Notes: generated by a model from the letters alone, not told the origin. A DNA stretch of 64,000 bases from Propionispira arboris (GCF_900109225.1 NZ_FNZK01000001.1:62001-126000); one strand, 5' to 3'. Positions 29,871 through 41,322 are shown, numbered from the stretch's first letter. Program-made: numbers and translations.

Positions 29871-30110
29871 ATGGACAAAAAGGAGAAAAAAAACGAAAAT
29901 CCCAGCTCGAAACACACAACATTACAAGCTTTGACCTTTGTAAGCGGCATTGGAATCAATTTTGCTATCACGGTAGGTCTGTTTATTTATATGGGGAAAT
30001 TGGCAGATGAATACTTTAATATCGCCCCGAAAGGAACGCTTGTTGGTATCTTTTTAGGCTTTATAATGGCTTTATGGGTAACAGGTAAAAAATTACTTGG
30101 AAAATCATGA
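29871..30110 (+). CDS. atpZ: AtpZ/AtpI-like small membrane protein
   Basis: A 79-residue protein with a lysine-rich start and two membrane helices (about 20-41 and 53-73), FVSGIGINFAITVGLFIYMGK, then GTLVGIFLGFIMALW. This matches the AtpZ/AtpI-type proteins found ahead of F1Fo operons, thought to help c-ring assembly or divalent cation transport. GGAGG stands 11 bases before the ATG. It lies 308 bases before atpI. Assignment is by position and size more than by strong motifs. Confidence 0.75.
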   Translation: MDKKEKKNENPSSKHTTLQALTFVSGIGINFAITVGLFIYMGKLADEYFNIAPKGTLVGIFLGFIMALWVTGKKLLGKS

Positions 30111-30417
30111 GAATGTGTTATAATAAGATGAAATGCGATAAATAAATATTATGTACATTTATCTTATTATACTTTTTAGTTATGACTGGTGGGGGCGAAA
30201 GCTATTCATCAAAATAAAGCTTTGCTTATCTTGAAGGTTATAAATTAATAAAATAAAAACTTTTTCACAGGAAAAGTTTTGCGGTTTGTCGAATACGTTA
30301 CAAATAAAAGTTTTATTAATAACAGTATGAGACAAAATGAATTTTTAACTTCATGATGAATAGATTAGGCAGATATTCTGTGCCGCTAGCGGTTTAGAAC
30401 ACTGTTGGTGGTGGAAT
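30111..30417 (+). other. 307-base intergenic region before atpI
   Basis: No gene. It holds two stem-loops: TATAATAAGAT with its imperfect complement ATCTTATTATA (30118-30172), and AAAACTTTTTC with GAAAAGTTTT (30257-30281). Neither has a clear T tract directly after it. It probably contains the main promoter of the atp operon, but no convincing -35/-10 pair could be chosen, and no known riboswitch was recognised. Confidence 0.6.
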
Positions 30418-30804
30418 ATGGAAAAGTTATTGACATTAGGCAGGAAAATTCTAGTTCAAACAATTTTGAGCGTAGCGATTTTAAGTATTCCGTTAGGGAT
30501 GCTGCAGAAATTATATCTTGTTGTGCCGCTTATTACTGGATGTATCTTAGGGATATCTTGCTGGATAGTGATTAGTTATAGAATTTTGAAAAGTGATGCA
30601 TCAAATATGGATGCGGCAAAAAAAAGTATGCAGATCGGCTGGCTGATTCGGTTGGTAATGATTCTGGGTACTTTTATTGCGGCCGTTCGTATTTCAACAG
30701 AAACCTTTTGGCTTGTTGTAATTGGCTTCTTTTTAATGTCTATGATCATGATGATCAATGCTATTGTTTATGCCTACAATAGCGATGTCAATAGAAAAAA
30801 ATAG
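30418..30804 (+). CDS. atpI: ATP synthase subunit I (AtpI)
   Basis: A 128-residue membrane protein of the ATP-synt_I family, a c-ring assembly helper. Seen: four hydrophobic helices (about 12-28, 33-52, 70-88, 93-118), with RLVMILGTFIAAVRIS resembling AtpI helix 3. It lies 14 bases before atpB, as in many Firmicutes. GGTGG precedes the ATG at suitable spacing. Confidence 0.85.
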   Translation: MEKLLTLGRKILVQTILSVAILSIPLGMLQKLYLVVPLITGCILGISCWIVISYRILKSDASNMDAAKKSMQIGWLIRLVMILGTFIAAVRISTETFWLVVIGFFLMSMIMMINAIVYAYNSDVNRKK

Positions 30805-30818
30805 GGAGAGTGATATGT

Positions 30819-31490
30819 ATGCATGAAATCGGTGTTCGTCACGTAGCACAGATTGCCGGATTTAGTTTCAACATGGATACATTGTACATGACCTGGCTTG
30901 CGATGGCGATTGTGATTCTTATTGCCATATTGGCAACACGCAGCCTGCATGTCATTCCGAAAGGGTGGCAAAATGTCCTGGAAATCATTATTACAGGGCT
31001 GCAGAGTCAGATCAATGCTACGATGGGGGAAAGAGGCAAACTGGTAGCACCGCTGCTAATCTCTTTGTTCATGTTTATTCTGACGTCAAACTGGCTTGGT
31101 ATGATACCGACGCTTTCATCGCCAACGAGTGACTTGAATACAACACTTGGTCTTGCACTGATGATTGTTTGTATGGTACATGTGTTGGGGCTGTATTTTA
31201 AAGGCTTCAGCTATATCAAACACTTTTTTCAGCCGTTTGCACCGTTTGTCATCATCAATCTTATTGAAGAACTGGCAAAACCTATTACACTGGCGTTTCG
31301 TCTATTTGGTAATATACTGGCAGGAGAAATACTCATTATTATCCTGCTGATGTTAGTACCAATTTGGATGCCGATTCCAAGTGTGGTTTGGCTCGCATTC
31401 AGCCTCTTTGTAGGCGGAGTTCAGGCGTTTATTTTTACAATGTTGTCTATGGCTTATTTAGCCAGTGCAGTAAAACAAGACAACCACTAA
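30819..31490 (+). CDS. atpB: ATP synthase Fo subunit a
   Basis: A 223-residue membrane subunit forming the ion half-channels beside the c ring. Seen: SNWLGMIPTL in helix 2, and EELAKPITLAFRLFGNILAGE with the essential Arg near residue 160, followed by VQAFIFTMLSMAYLASA. The ATG at 30819 is used rather than the in-frame GTG at 30810, because GGGAGAG sits at proper distance from it. The short length is normal for Firmicutes. It interacts with AtpE and AtpF encoded next. Confidence 0.97.
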   Translation: MHEIGVRHVAQIAGFSFNMDTLYMTWLAMAIVILIAILATRSLHVIPKGWQNVLEIIITGLQSQINATMGERGKLVAPLLISLFMFILTSNWLGMIPTLSSPTSDLNTTLGLALMIVCMVHVLGLYFKGFSYIKHFFQPFAPFVIINLIEELAKPITLAFRLFGNILAGEILIIILLMLVPIWMPIPSVVWLAFSLFVGGVQAFIFTMLSMAYLASAVKQDNH

Positions 31491-31526
31491 GACGCGTTTA
31501 AAAAACAATATTTTTAATTATTTTAA

Positions 31527-31793
<267 letters not shown>

Positions 31794-31819
31794 TGAATTG
31801 TCATAGACTTTTTATGTGA

Positions 31820-31847
31820 GGGCGACAGCATAAGAATGCCGTCGCCC
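31820..31847 (+). terminator. Hairpin between atpE and atpF
   Basis: GGGCGACAGCA pairs with TGCCGTCGCCC (one internal mismatch) with a 6-base loop, followed by ACTTTATAC rather than a T run. It is more likely an mRNA-stability or partial-termination element that favours the high-copy c subunit than a full stop. Confidence 0.5.
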
Positions 31848-31877
31848 ACTTTATACGTGAGATAAGGAGGCAGCAGA

Positions 31878-32381
31878 ATGGTTGACATTAATATGACTTT
31901 GGTTGCACAGATTTTTAACTTTTTAATTTTGGCAGCAATTTTAACAAAATTTGCTTACAAACCTTTGATGAAAGTTTTAAAAGAGCGTGAAGATCAAATT
32001 GCGAAAAGCATTGAATCCGCAGAAGCAGATGAGCTTAAAGCACAGGAACTTCTGAAGGAATACCATGATCAGCTTGCAACCGCTAGAATACAAGCACAAG
32101 AAATCGTAGATAAAGCGATTAAAAGGGCGCAAGAAGAGCGCGAAGCACATATCAATGAAACAAAACGTGAGATCGATCAAATGCGCAAAGCCGCTCAGGC
32201 AGAAATCGTTCACGAACGTGAGCGGGCCGTAGCCCAGTTAAAAGGCGAAGTTGTCGCTTTATCAATGGCTGCAGCAACAAAAATTATTGGCAGCAATATT
32301 GATACAGAAGCTAATGATCGCTTGATTGGTGAATTCATCGATAAACTAGACAAAGACAAAATGGGTGGTTTGCCATGTTAA
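31878..32381 (+). CDS. atpF: ATP synthase Fo subunit b
   Basis: A 167-residue stator subunit: one N-terminal membrane helix (about 7-25, LVAQIFNFLILAAILTKFAY), then a long charged coiled coil (about 30-140, rich in Glu, Lys, Arg and Ala) that reaches the F1 head. Its end overlaps the start of atpH by 7 bases, suggesting coupled translation. GGAGG lies 9 bases before the ATG. Confidence 0.95.
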   Translation: MVDINMTLVAQIFNFLILAAILTKFAYKPLMKVLKEREDQIAKSIESAEADELKAQELLKEYHDQLATARIQAQEIVDKAIKRAQEEREAHINETKREIDQMRKAAQAEIVHERERAVAQLKGEVVALSMAAATKIIGSNIDTEANDRLIGEFIDKLDKDKMGGLPC

Positions 32382-32914
32382 ACATGCAGTTGGCAAATAA
32401 ATATGCGAAGGCAATTTTTGAAGTAGCACAAGATGATGGTAAAATCGATGAATATGGCACTGACCTAAAAACAGTTGCCAGCGAAATTGATGCGCATAAA
32501 GAATTAGCCTCATTTTTAGTGAACCCTCAAATTCAGCCAAATGCAAAAAAAGATCTTTGCGCTAAACTGTTTAAGGAAGAACTGTCTGTATCAGTTTATA
32601 ATTTTTTGATGTTGCTCATCGACAAACGTCGTGAAGTTTTATTACAAGAAATTGTCAGAGAATATCAAACTCTGTCAAATGCTGCTCAAAATATCATTCA
32701 TGCAGAAGTTACGGTAGCATCTGCTTTAAATGAAAAGCAGCAAGCAAAACTGATTGAAAAATTGGAAGAATCTACAGGGAAAAAAGTTGTGGTTCGGACA
32801 AAAATAGATCAGAGCATTATCGGCGGGGTAGTTGTAAAAATCGGTGATAGACTTATCGATGGCAGCATAGTACGCCAGATGCAATCATTACAAAAACAAT
32901 TAATGGCAAATTAA
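32375..32914 (+). CDS. atpH: ATP synthase F1 subunit delta
   Basis: A 179-residue stator subunit linking b to the alpha hexamer. Seen: N-terminal helical domain starting QLANKYAKAIFEVAQ, SFLVNPQI, and the C-terminal signature TKIDQSIIGGVVVKIGDRLIDGS. The ATG at 32375 overlaps atpF by 7 bases and has GGTGG 7 bases upstream; an internal ATG at 32384 is possible. Confidence 0.95.
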   Translation: MLNMQLANKYAKAIFEVAQDDGKIDEYGTDLKTVASEIDAHKELASFLVNPQIQPNAKKDLCAKLFKEELSVSVYNFLMLLIDKRREVLLQEIVREYQTLSNAAQNIIHAEVTVASALNEKQQAKLIEKLEESTGKKVVVRTKIDQSIIGGVVVKIGDRLIDGSIVRQMQSLQKQLMAN

Positions 32915-32941
32915 CTTGTGAGATTGGGGTGACAGAGTAGT

Positions 32942-34459
32942 ATGAAAATGAATCCAGAAGAAATAACAGCCATTATCAAGGAACAGATCAAAAACTATGA
33001 TGTGGATCTGAATGTTGATGATGTAGGAACTGTTATCGAAATTGGTGATGGTATTGCTCACATCCATGGTTTAGAAAAAGCTATGGCGGGAGAATTACTT
33101 GACTTTGGTAACGATATTTATGGTTTAGTATTAAACCTTGAACAAGATAACGTCGGCGCCGTTATTCTCGGTGGCGATGTACTTATTAAAGAAGGCGACA
33201 CGGTTAAAAGAACCGGACGTATCATGCAGGTACCTGTTGGTGAAGCAATGATCGGACGTGTGGTGGATGCTTTGGGTCGTCCAATTGACGGCAAAGGGCC
33301 TATTGAATCGACAGAAAATCGTCCGATTGAATATCCGGCTCCTGGTATCGCTGATAGAAAATCAGTACATGAACCATTGCAAACAGGGATTAAAGCAATT
33401 GATGCTTTGGTGCCAATTGGTCGTGGACAACGTGAACTTATCATTGGTGACCGTGGTACTGGTAAAACAGCAATTGCGATTGACACAATTTTAAATCAAA
33501 AAGGACAGGATTGCTTCTGCGTTTATGTAGCAATTGGTCAGAAAGCATCGACAATTGCTCGTGTGGTAAAAACATTAGAAGATCAGGGCGCTATGGCATA
33601 TTCAGTTGTTGTTGTTGCAACGGCTGCAGATAGTGCACCACTTCAGTATTTGGCTCCTTATGCCGGTGTGGCAATTGCGGAATATTTCATGTACAAAGGC
33701 CAGCATGGTCTATGTGTATATGATGACCTTTCGAAACATGCGGCAGCTTATCGTGCCATGAGCTTACTGCTTCGTAGACCACCAGGCCGTGAAGCATACC
33801 CTGGGGACGTATTTTATTTACATTCTCGTCTTTTGGAACGTGCGGCAAAGTTATCAGATGAACTTGGTGCAGGTTCCATTACGGCACTGCCAATTATCGA
33901 AACTTTGGCAGGCGATCTTTCCGGATATATTCCGACAAATGTTATTTCAATTACAGATGGTCAGATCATGCTTGAAACAGAAATGTTTTATTCTGGGATT
34001 AGACCGGCTATCAATGTAGGTCTTTCGGTATCACGTGTTGGTGGTAGTGCTCAGATTAAAGCGATGAAACAAGTTTCCGGGCGTATGCGTCTGGACCTTG
34101 CTCAATATCGTGAACTTGCTGCTTTTGCGCAGTTTGGTTCGGATCTTGATAAAGCTACCAAAGACCAGCTTGATCGTGGTGCTCGTATGGTAGAATCATT
34201 GAAACAAGCACAGTATTCACCACTTTTAGTACAAGATCAGGTACTGATTATTTATACCGCTGTAAGAGGTTTCTTAGCGGATATTCCAGTAGATCAGGTA
34301 GTGCGCTTCCATCAGGACTTCCTCAAATTCATGAATAGCACGCATGCTGAAATTGGTGCAAAAATTATTGAACAGAAAAAACTCGACGATGCCCTTGAAG
34401 AACAGATCAACAAGGCAATTGGCGAATTTAAGGAAACATTTTCTTATAAGAAAGCATAA
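32942..34459 (+). CDS. atpA: ATP synthase F1 subunit alpha
   Basis: A 505-residue non-catalytic nucleotide-binding subunit. Seen: [13 protein letters not shown], Walker [12 protein letters not shown] near residue 170, the [19 protein letters not shown] segment, [18 protein letters not shown] with the arginine finger (SVSR), and a normal C-terminal helical part. It starts behind GGGGTGACAG. The operon order B-E-F-H-A-G-D-C is the standard one. Confidence 0.98.
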   Translation: MKMNPEEITAIIKEQIKNYDVDLNVDDVGTVIEIGDGIAHIHGLEKAMAGELLDFGNDIYGLVLNLEQDNVGAVILGGDVLIKEGDTVKRTGRIMQVPVGEAMIGRVVDALGRPIDGKGPIESTENRPIEYPAPGIADRKSVHEPLQTGIKAIDALVPIGRGQRELIIGDRGTGKTAIAIDTILNQKGQDCFCVYVAIGQKASTIARVVKTLEDQGAMAYSVVVVATAADSAPLQYLAPYAGVAIAEYFMYKGQHGLCVYDDLSKHAAAYRAMSLLLRRPPGREAYPGDVFYLHSRLLERAAKLSDELGAGSITALPIIETLAGDLSGYIPTNVISITDGQIMLETEMFYSGIRPAINVGLSVSRVGGSAQIKAMKQVSGRMRLDLAQYRELAAFAQFGSDLDKATKDQLDRGARMVESLKQAQYSPLLVQDQVLIIYTAVRGFLADIPVDQVVRFHQDFLKFMNSTHAEIGAKIIEQKKLDDALEEQINKAIGEFKETFSYKKA

Positions 34460-34479
34460 TGCAGCGAGGTGATTTTTAA

Positions 34480-35337
34480 TTGGCTAGTTTACAAGACATA
34501 CGCCGTCGTATAAAAAGCGTAAAAAGTATCCAGCAAATCACAAAAGCCATGAAAATGGTAGCTGCAGCTCGCTTGCGCCGGGCACAGGAATCGGCAGTGG
34601 CCAATAAGCCATACGCTGATAAAATGCGTCAGGTTATTGCCGATGTAGCGGCAAATGCAGGCGGCGAATTCAGCCATCCGCTGCTCGAAGTGCGTCAAGA
34701 TGGAAAAAAACTCTATCTTGTGCTTGCCTCGGATAAAGGTCTTGCTGGTGCTTATGCCAGTAATGTTTTTAAAGAAGCAACAGCGCATATTTCAAACAAA
34801 TCCGAAGTGGATTTAGTCACGGTCGGCAGAAAGACGAGAGATCATTTCGTCAATCGCCATTACAGTATCGTGAGTCAATATACCGGTATCAGCGAACGCC
34901 CTACGTATGATAATGCGCGCGAAATCGCTTCTGATCTCATCAAAAAATTCACCGCAGGTGAATGTGATGAAATCTATATGGTATATACAAAATTCATCTC
35001 GGCAATCACCTCCATTCCGACAACGATTAAATTATTGCCGTTTGACGATCTTGGAGATGGTGAAAAGGATGCATCAAGTGGAGAATATATTTATGAACCA
35101 TCCGCTGGTGAAGTGCTAGGATTCTTATTACCACAATACTTGGTAACAACAATATATGCGGCGTTACTCCAAGCTTCCGCAAGTGAGCTAAGTTCCCGTA
35201 TGACTGCGATGAGCAATGCAACGGACAACGCCGAAGAACTCATTCAGAAATTAGACTTGCATTATAATAAAGTGCGTCAGGCAAACATTACCCGCGAGAT
35301 CACAGAAATCGTGGGTGGTGCGGAAGCCTTGAAGTAA
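34480..35337 (+). CDS. atpG: ATP synthase F1 subunit gamma
   Basis: A 285-residue central shaft. Seen: N-terminal helix SLQDIRRRIKSVKSIQQITKAMKMV (shown in part), LASDKGLAGAYASN, and the C-terminal helix LHYNKVRQANITREITEIV. Translation starts at TTG (34480) behind GAGGTGAT, because the next ATG would remove the conserved N-terminal helix. The rare start may limit gamma to one copy per complex. Confidence 0.96.
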   Translation: MASLQDIRRRIKSVKSIQQITKAMKMVAAARLRRAQESAVANKPYADKMRQVIADVAANAGGEFSHPLLEVRQDGKKLYLVLASDKGLAGAYASNVFKEATAHISNKSEVDLVTVGRKTRDHFVNRHYSIVSQYTGISERPTYDNAREIASDLIKKFTAGECDEIYMVYTKFISAITSIPTTIKLLPFDDLGDGEKDASSGEYIYEPSAGEVLGFLLPQYLVTTIYAALLQASASELSSRMTAMSNATDNAEELIQKLDLHYNKVRQANITREITEIVGGAEALK

Positions 35338-36765
<1,428 letters not shown>

Positions 36766-36768
36766 TTT

Positions 36769-37197
36769 ATGGCTACAATAAAGCTGGAAATTGTTTCTCC
36801 AACAAAAGTTGTTTATACAACAGATGTTAATATGCTTATTGTCCGTAGTACGGGTGGTGAACTTGGCATTTTGCCGCATCATGCTCCGCTTATTACTGGA
36901 TTGATTCCTCATGCTATGAGGGCTAAGACAGATGCTGGTGAGCAGCTTATTGCTGTGAGCGGCGGTTTTATGGAAGTGCAGCCAGATAAGATTACGATCT
37001 TAGCATCGGCGGCTGAACTGCCAATCAATATTGATATCAATCGTGCGCAAAAAGCATATGCCAGGGCGCAGGAACGATTGGAAGCATTTAAAACCAGTGC
37101 TGAAAAAAGCAAAGATATCGATTCAATTCGTGCCCAGGCTGCTTTTGATCGTGCGAAAGCGCGCCTTAAAGCAACCAAGGCAGATATTGAGAGATAA
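36769..37197 (+). CDS. atpC: ATP synthase F1 subunit epsilon
   Basis: A 142-residue rotor subunit and internal inhibitor. Seen: N-terminal beta sandwich with LEIVSPTKVVY, GGELGILPHHAPLIT, VSGGFMEVQPDKITILA, then a C-terminal two-helix arm (about 90-142) rich in Ala, Lys and Arg. It starts 3 bases after atpD behind AAAGGGGG and ends at the operon terminator. Confidence 0.97.
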   Translation: MATIKLEIVSPTKVVYTTDVNMLIVRSTGGELGILPHHAPLITGLIPHAMRAKTDAGEQLIAVSGGFMEVQPDKITILASAAELPINIDINRAQKAYARAQERLEAFKTSAEKSKDIDSIRAQAAFDRAKARLKATKADIER

Positions 37198-37232
37198 AAA
37201 GAAGTGCGGATTTATCCGCACTTCTTTTTTAT
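37197..37232 (+). terminator. Terminator of the atp operon
   Basis: AAAAGAAGTGCGGA pairs with TCCGCACTTCTTTT across a TTTA loop and is followed by more T residues. Confidence 0.95.
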
Positions 37233-37323
37233 TTTAATATTAGACAGGAAAGGACTTGATAGAAATCCTTGTTGATGATAAACTATGGAGTGATGCTTAG
37301 GAGTATTATTTCGGGAGGATATA

Positions 37324-38589
37324 ATGGAGAAGTTAATTATAAATGGTGGTCATAGATTGGAAGGCCGCGTGAAAATCAGCGGGGCAAAAAATGCAGTGTT
37401 ACCGATTATTGCGGCGACACTTTTGGGTCAAGACGGGCCGAGTCTTCTCGATGAAGTTCCGGCACTGGAAGATGTACATACAATTTCTGAAGTCTTAACT
37501 GAATTAGGTGTAAAAGTACAGTTTGATAGTGAAAAAGATACTTTATTTGTTGATAGTTCTGTGATTGCCAGTTGTGAAGCACCATATGAACTTGTGCGCA
37601 AAATGCGAGCGTCTTTTTTAATCATGGGTCCGCTTTTAGCACGCTGCGGCGAAGCAAAAATTTCTTTGCCAGGAGGCTGCGCTATTGGAACAAGACCGAT
37701 TGATCTTCATTTAAAAGGATTTGAAGCTCTTGGTGCGGAGATAGAAATAGGTCATGGCTTTATTCAGGCTAGTGCACCACATGGCTTGAAAGGGGCAAGG
37801 ATTTATCTTGATTTTCCAAGTGTCGGGGCAACGGAAAATATCATGATGGCAGCTTGTATGGCACAAGGGCAGACTATTCTTGAAAATCCAGCACAAGAAC
37901 CAGAAATCATTGATTTAGCAAACTATTTGAACGTTATGGGGGCTAAAATTCGTGGTGCTGGTACGAATGTAATTAAGATTGATGGTGTTACGAAGCTCAT
38001 TGGTAAAAATTATACGATTATTCCGGATCGCATTGAAGCAGGGACATATATGGTCGCTGCAGCGATGACTCGTGGGGATGTTTATATTGAAAACGCAATT
38101 AGTGAACATTTGAAGCCAGTAATTGCAAAGCTTAAAGAGGCTGGTGTCACGATTGAAGAAGATGTAAATGGTATTCGTGTGACTTGTGATAAACAGACAA
38201 AAGCAGTGGATGTTAAAACAATGCCATATCCAGGCTTTCCAACCGATATGCAGGCACAATTCATGGCAATGCTTACGGTTTCCGAAGGTACCGGACTCGT
38301 TACGGAAACAGTTTTTGAAAATCGTTTTATGCATGTAGATGAATTAAAACGTATGGGATCGAATATCAAAATCGATGGACGAACATCGGTTGTTGAAGGT
38401 GTTCAGAAATTAACTGGCTGCCAGGTTAAAGCAACGGACCTTCGCGCTGGTGCTGCCATGGTACTGGCTGGACTTGTTGCAGACGGCGAAACACAAGTCG
38501 GGTATATACATCATATAGATCGAGGTTACGATCACCTTGTAACGAAGCTCTGCGGCTTGGGGGCGGACATTCGGAGAACAGAAAAATAA
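37324..38589 (+). CDS. murA: UDP-N-acetylglucosamine 1-carboxyvinyltransferase
   Basis: A 421-residue enzyme adding enolpyruvate to UDP-GlcNAc, the first committed peptidoglycan step and the fosfomycin target. Seen: [15 protein letters not shown] with the catalytic Lys22-type region, [31 protein letters not shown] with the reactive Cys near residue 117, and [19 protein letters not shown] precedes the ATG. It follows the atp operon, as in Bacillus (murAA), but no spoIID follows it. Confidence 0.97.
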   Translation: MEKLIINGGHRLEGRVKISGAKNAVLPIIAATLLGQDGPSLLDEVPALEDVHTISEVLTELGVKVQFDSEKDTLFVDSSVIASCEAPYELVRKMRASFLIMGPLLARCGEAKISLPGGCAIGTRPIDLHLKGFEALGAEIEIGHGFIQASAPHGLKGARIYLDFPSVGATENIMMAACMAQGQTILENPAQEPEIIDLANYLNVMGAKIRGAGTNVIKIDGVTKLIGKNYTIIPDRIEAGTYMVAAAMTRGDVYIENAISEHLKPVIAKLKEAGVTIEEDVNGIRVTCDKQTKAVDVKTMPYPGFPTDMQAQFMAMLTVSEGTGLVTETVFENRFMHVDELKRMGSNIKIDGRTSVVEGVQKLTGCQVKATDLRAGAAMVLAGLVADGETQVGYIHHIDRGYDHLVTKLCGLGADIRRTEK

Positions 38590-38600
38590 GAATACGCTTA

Positions 38601-38637
38601 AAAAGGACTGTTGCAGTAATTGGCAACGGTCCTTTAG
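38601..38637 (+). terminator. Probable terminator after murA
   Basis: AAAGGACTGTTGC pairs with GCAACGGTCCTTT (one G-T pair) across an 8-base loop. The T tract is short (TTT then AG), so strength is uncertain. Confidence 0.7.
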
Positions 38638-38734
38638 TATATAAAACATTTGTGCGTTAAGCGTGCAGCTAGGTCAAATATTTTTGATTGTGGTATAATA
38701 AACAAGTTATTGTGACAATTTGGAGGGTATTTGT

Positions 38735-39799
38735 ATGAGAAAAATAGAAGAAAAAATTAAATTACAGCATTTAACAGTTAAAAACCGCCTAATACGATCC
38801 GCTGTGCATAGCTTTTTGGGCAATTCGGATGGAACTATGACAGATGCTGAATATGATATGTATGAAACCTTAGCTAAAAATAATGTGGGGCTTATTATAA
38901 CAGGGCATTGCAGTGTCTCCCCGCAAGGACAGGCAAACGAAGAGCAAATTAATATTTATGATGACCGTTTTATTGCGCAGTTCACCAAAGCTCGTGATAT
39001 GGTTCATGCTTATGGAGCTAAATTTGTTGTGCAGATTAATCATGCCGGACCTAGAGCGGTTAATAATGATGATTTAATTGATGTTGTAGAACGTGATCTA
39101 AAAAAAGATCGTCATGCACGAGCACTGACAATTGAAGAAATCAAAGGAATTGAAGAACAGTTTATTGCGGCTGCAGTCCGTTTACAAAAAGCGGGTGTAG
39201 ATGGAGTTCAGATACATGCAGCTCACAGTTATCTTTTATCACGTTTTCTGGATGAAACGTTTAATCAAAGAGTTGATCAATATGGTGGCAGTATTGAAAA
39301 TCGGTTTCGGATTTGCCGTGAAATCATTCAGGGAATTCAAAAACAGTGTGGCCAATCTTTTCCGGTATTGATCAAAATCAATAATGATAGTAAAACCAAT
39401 GATGAACAATATGGACAAGATATGTTGTATGTACTGAATGAGTGCAAAGCTTTACAGGTAGAACTAGTTGAATTTAGTGGTGTTGATTTTATTTCATTGC
39501 CACGGACAGCCAGTCTTTATTATTTGGATCGTATTGCGAAATTGAAAAATTCGGTGGACATACCAATCGCTTTAGTAGGTGGAGTACAGTCTTTGAATGA
39601 TATGGATAAAGTATTGGCAGCTGGGATTGATATGGTATCGTTAGGGCGTCCTTTAATTTGCGAACCGGATTTATTTCTGAATCTTTTGGCAGGACAAGAA
39701 AAAGCGAAATGCCTCTCGTGTAATCGCTGTTTTGCTATTCCCCATATCAAGCCTGGAATACGTTGTGTCTTACACCGTAAATTAAAAAAAACAAATTGA
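38735..39799 (+). CDS. Old Yellow Enzyme-family NAD(P)H:flavin oxidoreductase
   Basis: A 354-residue FMN barrel enzyme. Seen: LTVKNRLIRSAVHSFLG near the start, VVQINHAGPRA, the catalytic IHAAHSYLLSRFLDETFNQR with the His pair and RVDQYGGSIENRFRICREI, and LVGGVQSL and LGRPLICEPDL for FMN phosphate. A C-terminal CLSCNRCF resembles part of the iron-sulfur site of 2,4-dienoyl-CoA reductase-like enzymes, but only CxxCxxC plus one later Cys remain and the NADH/FAD domain is absent. So it is a single-domain OYE with a possible cluster tail. The substrate is unknown. ATG 38735 follows GGAGGG. Confidence 0.85.
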   Translation: MRKIEEKIKLQHLTVKNRLIRSAVHSFLGNSDGTMTDAEYDMYETLAKNNVGLIITGHCSVSPQGQANEEQINIYDDRFIAQFTKARDMVHAYGAKFVVQINHAGPRAVNNDDLIDVVERDLKKDRHARALTIEEIKGIEEQFIAAAVRLQKAGVDGVQIHAAHSYLLSRFLDETFNQRVDQYGGSIENRFRICREIIQGIQKQCGQSFPVLIKINNDSKTNDEQYGQDMLYVLNECKALQVELVEFSGVDFISLPRTASLYYLDRIAKLKNSVDIPIALVGGVQSLNDMDKVLAAGIDMVSLGRPLICEPDLFLNLLAGQEKAKCLSCNRCFAIPHIKPGIRCVLHRKLKKTN

Positions 39800-39809
39800 T
39801 TTATATTAC

Positions 39810-39839
39810 AAGAGAGTAGAAGGCGGCTCTCTTTTTTTT
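39810..39839 (+). terminator. Terminator after the OYE gene
   Basis: AAGAGAG pairs with CTCTCTT across a 10-base loop, followed by six T. Confidence 0.85.
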
Positions 39840-39890
39840 ATTGATTTAATATTCAATTAATAAAATATTTTGTGAATTTTTAAAAAACTA

Positions 39891-39953
39891 TTGAAAAATA
39901 ATTCTGATAGTTGTATGATAAAAGTAAATAAGCAAGAAACAAGTTGTATGATA
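39891..39953 (+). promoter_or_regulatory. ytfQ-operon promoter with two AraR-type boxes
   Basis: TTGAAA (39891-39896), 17 bases, TATGAT (39914-39919). The -10 lies inside the first copy of TTGTATGATA (39911-39920); a second copy follows at 39944-39953, 33 bases on. The same motif occurs at the araR and araB promoters, so a repressor bound here would block transcription of the sugar transporter. AraR identity of the motif is inferred. Confidence 0.6.
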
Positions 39954-40282
39954 ATGAAAGTGACAATAGAGGCTTATTTTTTACATAATAAAATTCAGAA
40001 AGTTTTGTTAGTTTTTGATTTATAAACAATTCAGATTGTTGTCAGCGAATGTTTCGGCTAAGAAAATGGCTAAAAAACAAAAATGTGTAAAGCACTTCCT
40101 GCTTTACGATTACAGGTGGATTTACAGGATTTCATCTGTTGGCACTCAGGGGGTTTTTGTATATAACTCCAAATTGGATATTTTTTAGAATTCGAGGTGA
40201 ATGGGAAAAAAGGGTGTGCAAGAAAAAGTTTTATAAAATGAAGCGGGGATACTTTAATTAACAAGAAAAAGGAGTCGAGAAA
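39954..40282 (+). other. Long leader before ytfQ
   Basis: If the promoter at 39891 is used, about 355 untranslated bases precede ytfQ. Seen: a GTAAAGCA/TGCTTTAC stem-loop at 40086-40107, repeated TTACAGG words near 40110-40130, and no gene. No known riboswitch class was recognised. A second, nearer promoter cannot be excluded. Confidence 0.4.
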
Positions 40283-41305
40283 ATGAAAAAAATAATTTCG
40301 TTATTATTGGCAATTTCGTTGTTAGTCTTAGCTGTAGGTTGTGGCGGCGGTGACCAGGCAAAAAAAGATGATGCAAAAGCGGCCTCATCCGGTGGAAAAC
40401 AGATTACCATGGGATTCTCACAAATTGGTGCTGAATCTGAATGGAGAACGGCCCATACAGAATCTATAAAATCAGCAGCTAAAGCAGCAGGTATTAACTT
40501 ACAATTTTCTGATGCGCAGCAAAAACAAGAAAATCAAATTAAGGCAATTCGTTCTTTCATCGCTCAGGGCGTTGATATTATTGCTTTTGTGCCAATCGTG
40601 GAAACCGGTTGGGATACTGTATTGAAAGAAGCAAAAGATGCTAAGATTCCTGTAATCGTAGTTGATAGAGATGTGAAATTAAGCGATGAATCCTTATATA
40701 TAGCAAAAATTGGTACGGATTCAGTTGCAGAAGGTAAAAAAGTATTTAACTGGATTGACGAATACATGAAAAAAGAAAATAAACAACCACGTAGTGGTGA
40801 TAAATTCAATATCGTAGTTCTTGAAGGCACAGTAGGTTCTTCCGTAGCGATTGGCCGGGCGAATGGATTTAAAGAAGCTATGGCAGCAGCTCCTGATGCA
40901 GCAAAATATACGATTTTGGCATCACAAACTGGTGAATTTACACGCCAAAAAGGTCAAGAAGTTATGGAATCATTCTTGAAATCGGATCGTGACAAAATTG
41001 ATATCTTATTTGCTCATAATGATGATATGGCACTTGGTGCAATTCAGGCTATCGAAGCAGCAGGCCTTAAACCAGGTAAAGATATTACAATTATTTCGAT
41101 TGACTCAGTAAAAGGTATGTTCCAGGCAATGATCGACGGTAAAGCAAACTGTACTGTAGAATGTAATCCACTCCAAGGAGATATTCTTATGGAAACAGCA
41201 AAGAAAATTTTAAATAAAGAAGAAGTTCCTAAAAATGTATATGTTGAAGAAGGAATCTTCCCAGCGGATGTAGCTGCTAAAACTTTACCAGAAAGAAAAT
41301 ATTAA
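40283..41305 (+). CDS. ytfQ: Sugar ABC transporter substrate-binding lipoprotein, YtfQ-like
   Basis: A 340-residue periplasmic-type binding lipoprotein. Seen: signal peptide with lipobox LAVGC (Cys20), then the ribose/galactose-binding fold with ITMGFSQIGAESEWR, DAQQKQENQIKAIRSFIAQGVD, FAHNDDMALGAIQAIEAAGLKPGKD. These closely follow E. coli YtfQ, the galactofuranose binder. Arabinofuranose is structurally close, and the AraR-like boxes upstream point to arabinose uptake here. It heads an operon with ytfR, ytfT and yjfF, and a terminator after it probably makes it the most abundant component. Confidence 0.93.
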   Translation: MKKIISLLLAISLLVLAVGCGGGDQAKKDDAKAASSGGKQITMGFSQIGAESEWRTAHTESIKSAAKAAGINLQFSDAQQKQENQIKAIRSFIAQGVDIIAFVPIVETGWDTVLKEAKDAKIPVIVVDRDVKLSDESLYIAKIGTDSVAEGKKVFNWIDEYMKKENKQPRSGDKFNIVVLEGTVGSSVAIGRANGFKEAMAAAPDAAKYTILASQTGEFTRQKGQEVMESFLKSDRDKIDILFAHNDDMALGAIQAIEAAGLKPGKDITIISIDSVKGMFQAMIDGKANCTVECNPLQGDILMETAKKILNKEEVPKNVYVEEGIFPADVAAKTLPERKY

Positions 41306-41322
41306 GGTTTTGATCTAAAGCT

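Noticed and set aside
30111-30417. A riboswitch before the atp operon
   Set aside because: Stem-loops are present, but no known aptamer core was recognised.
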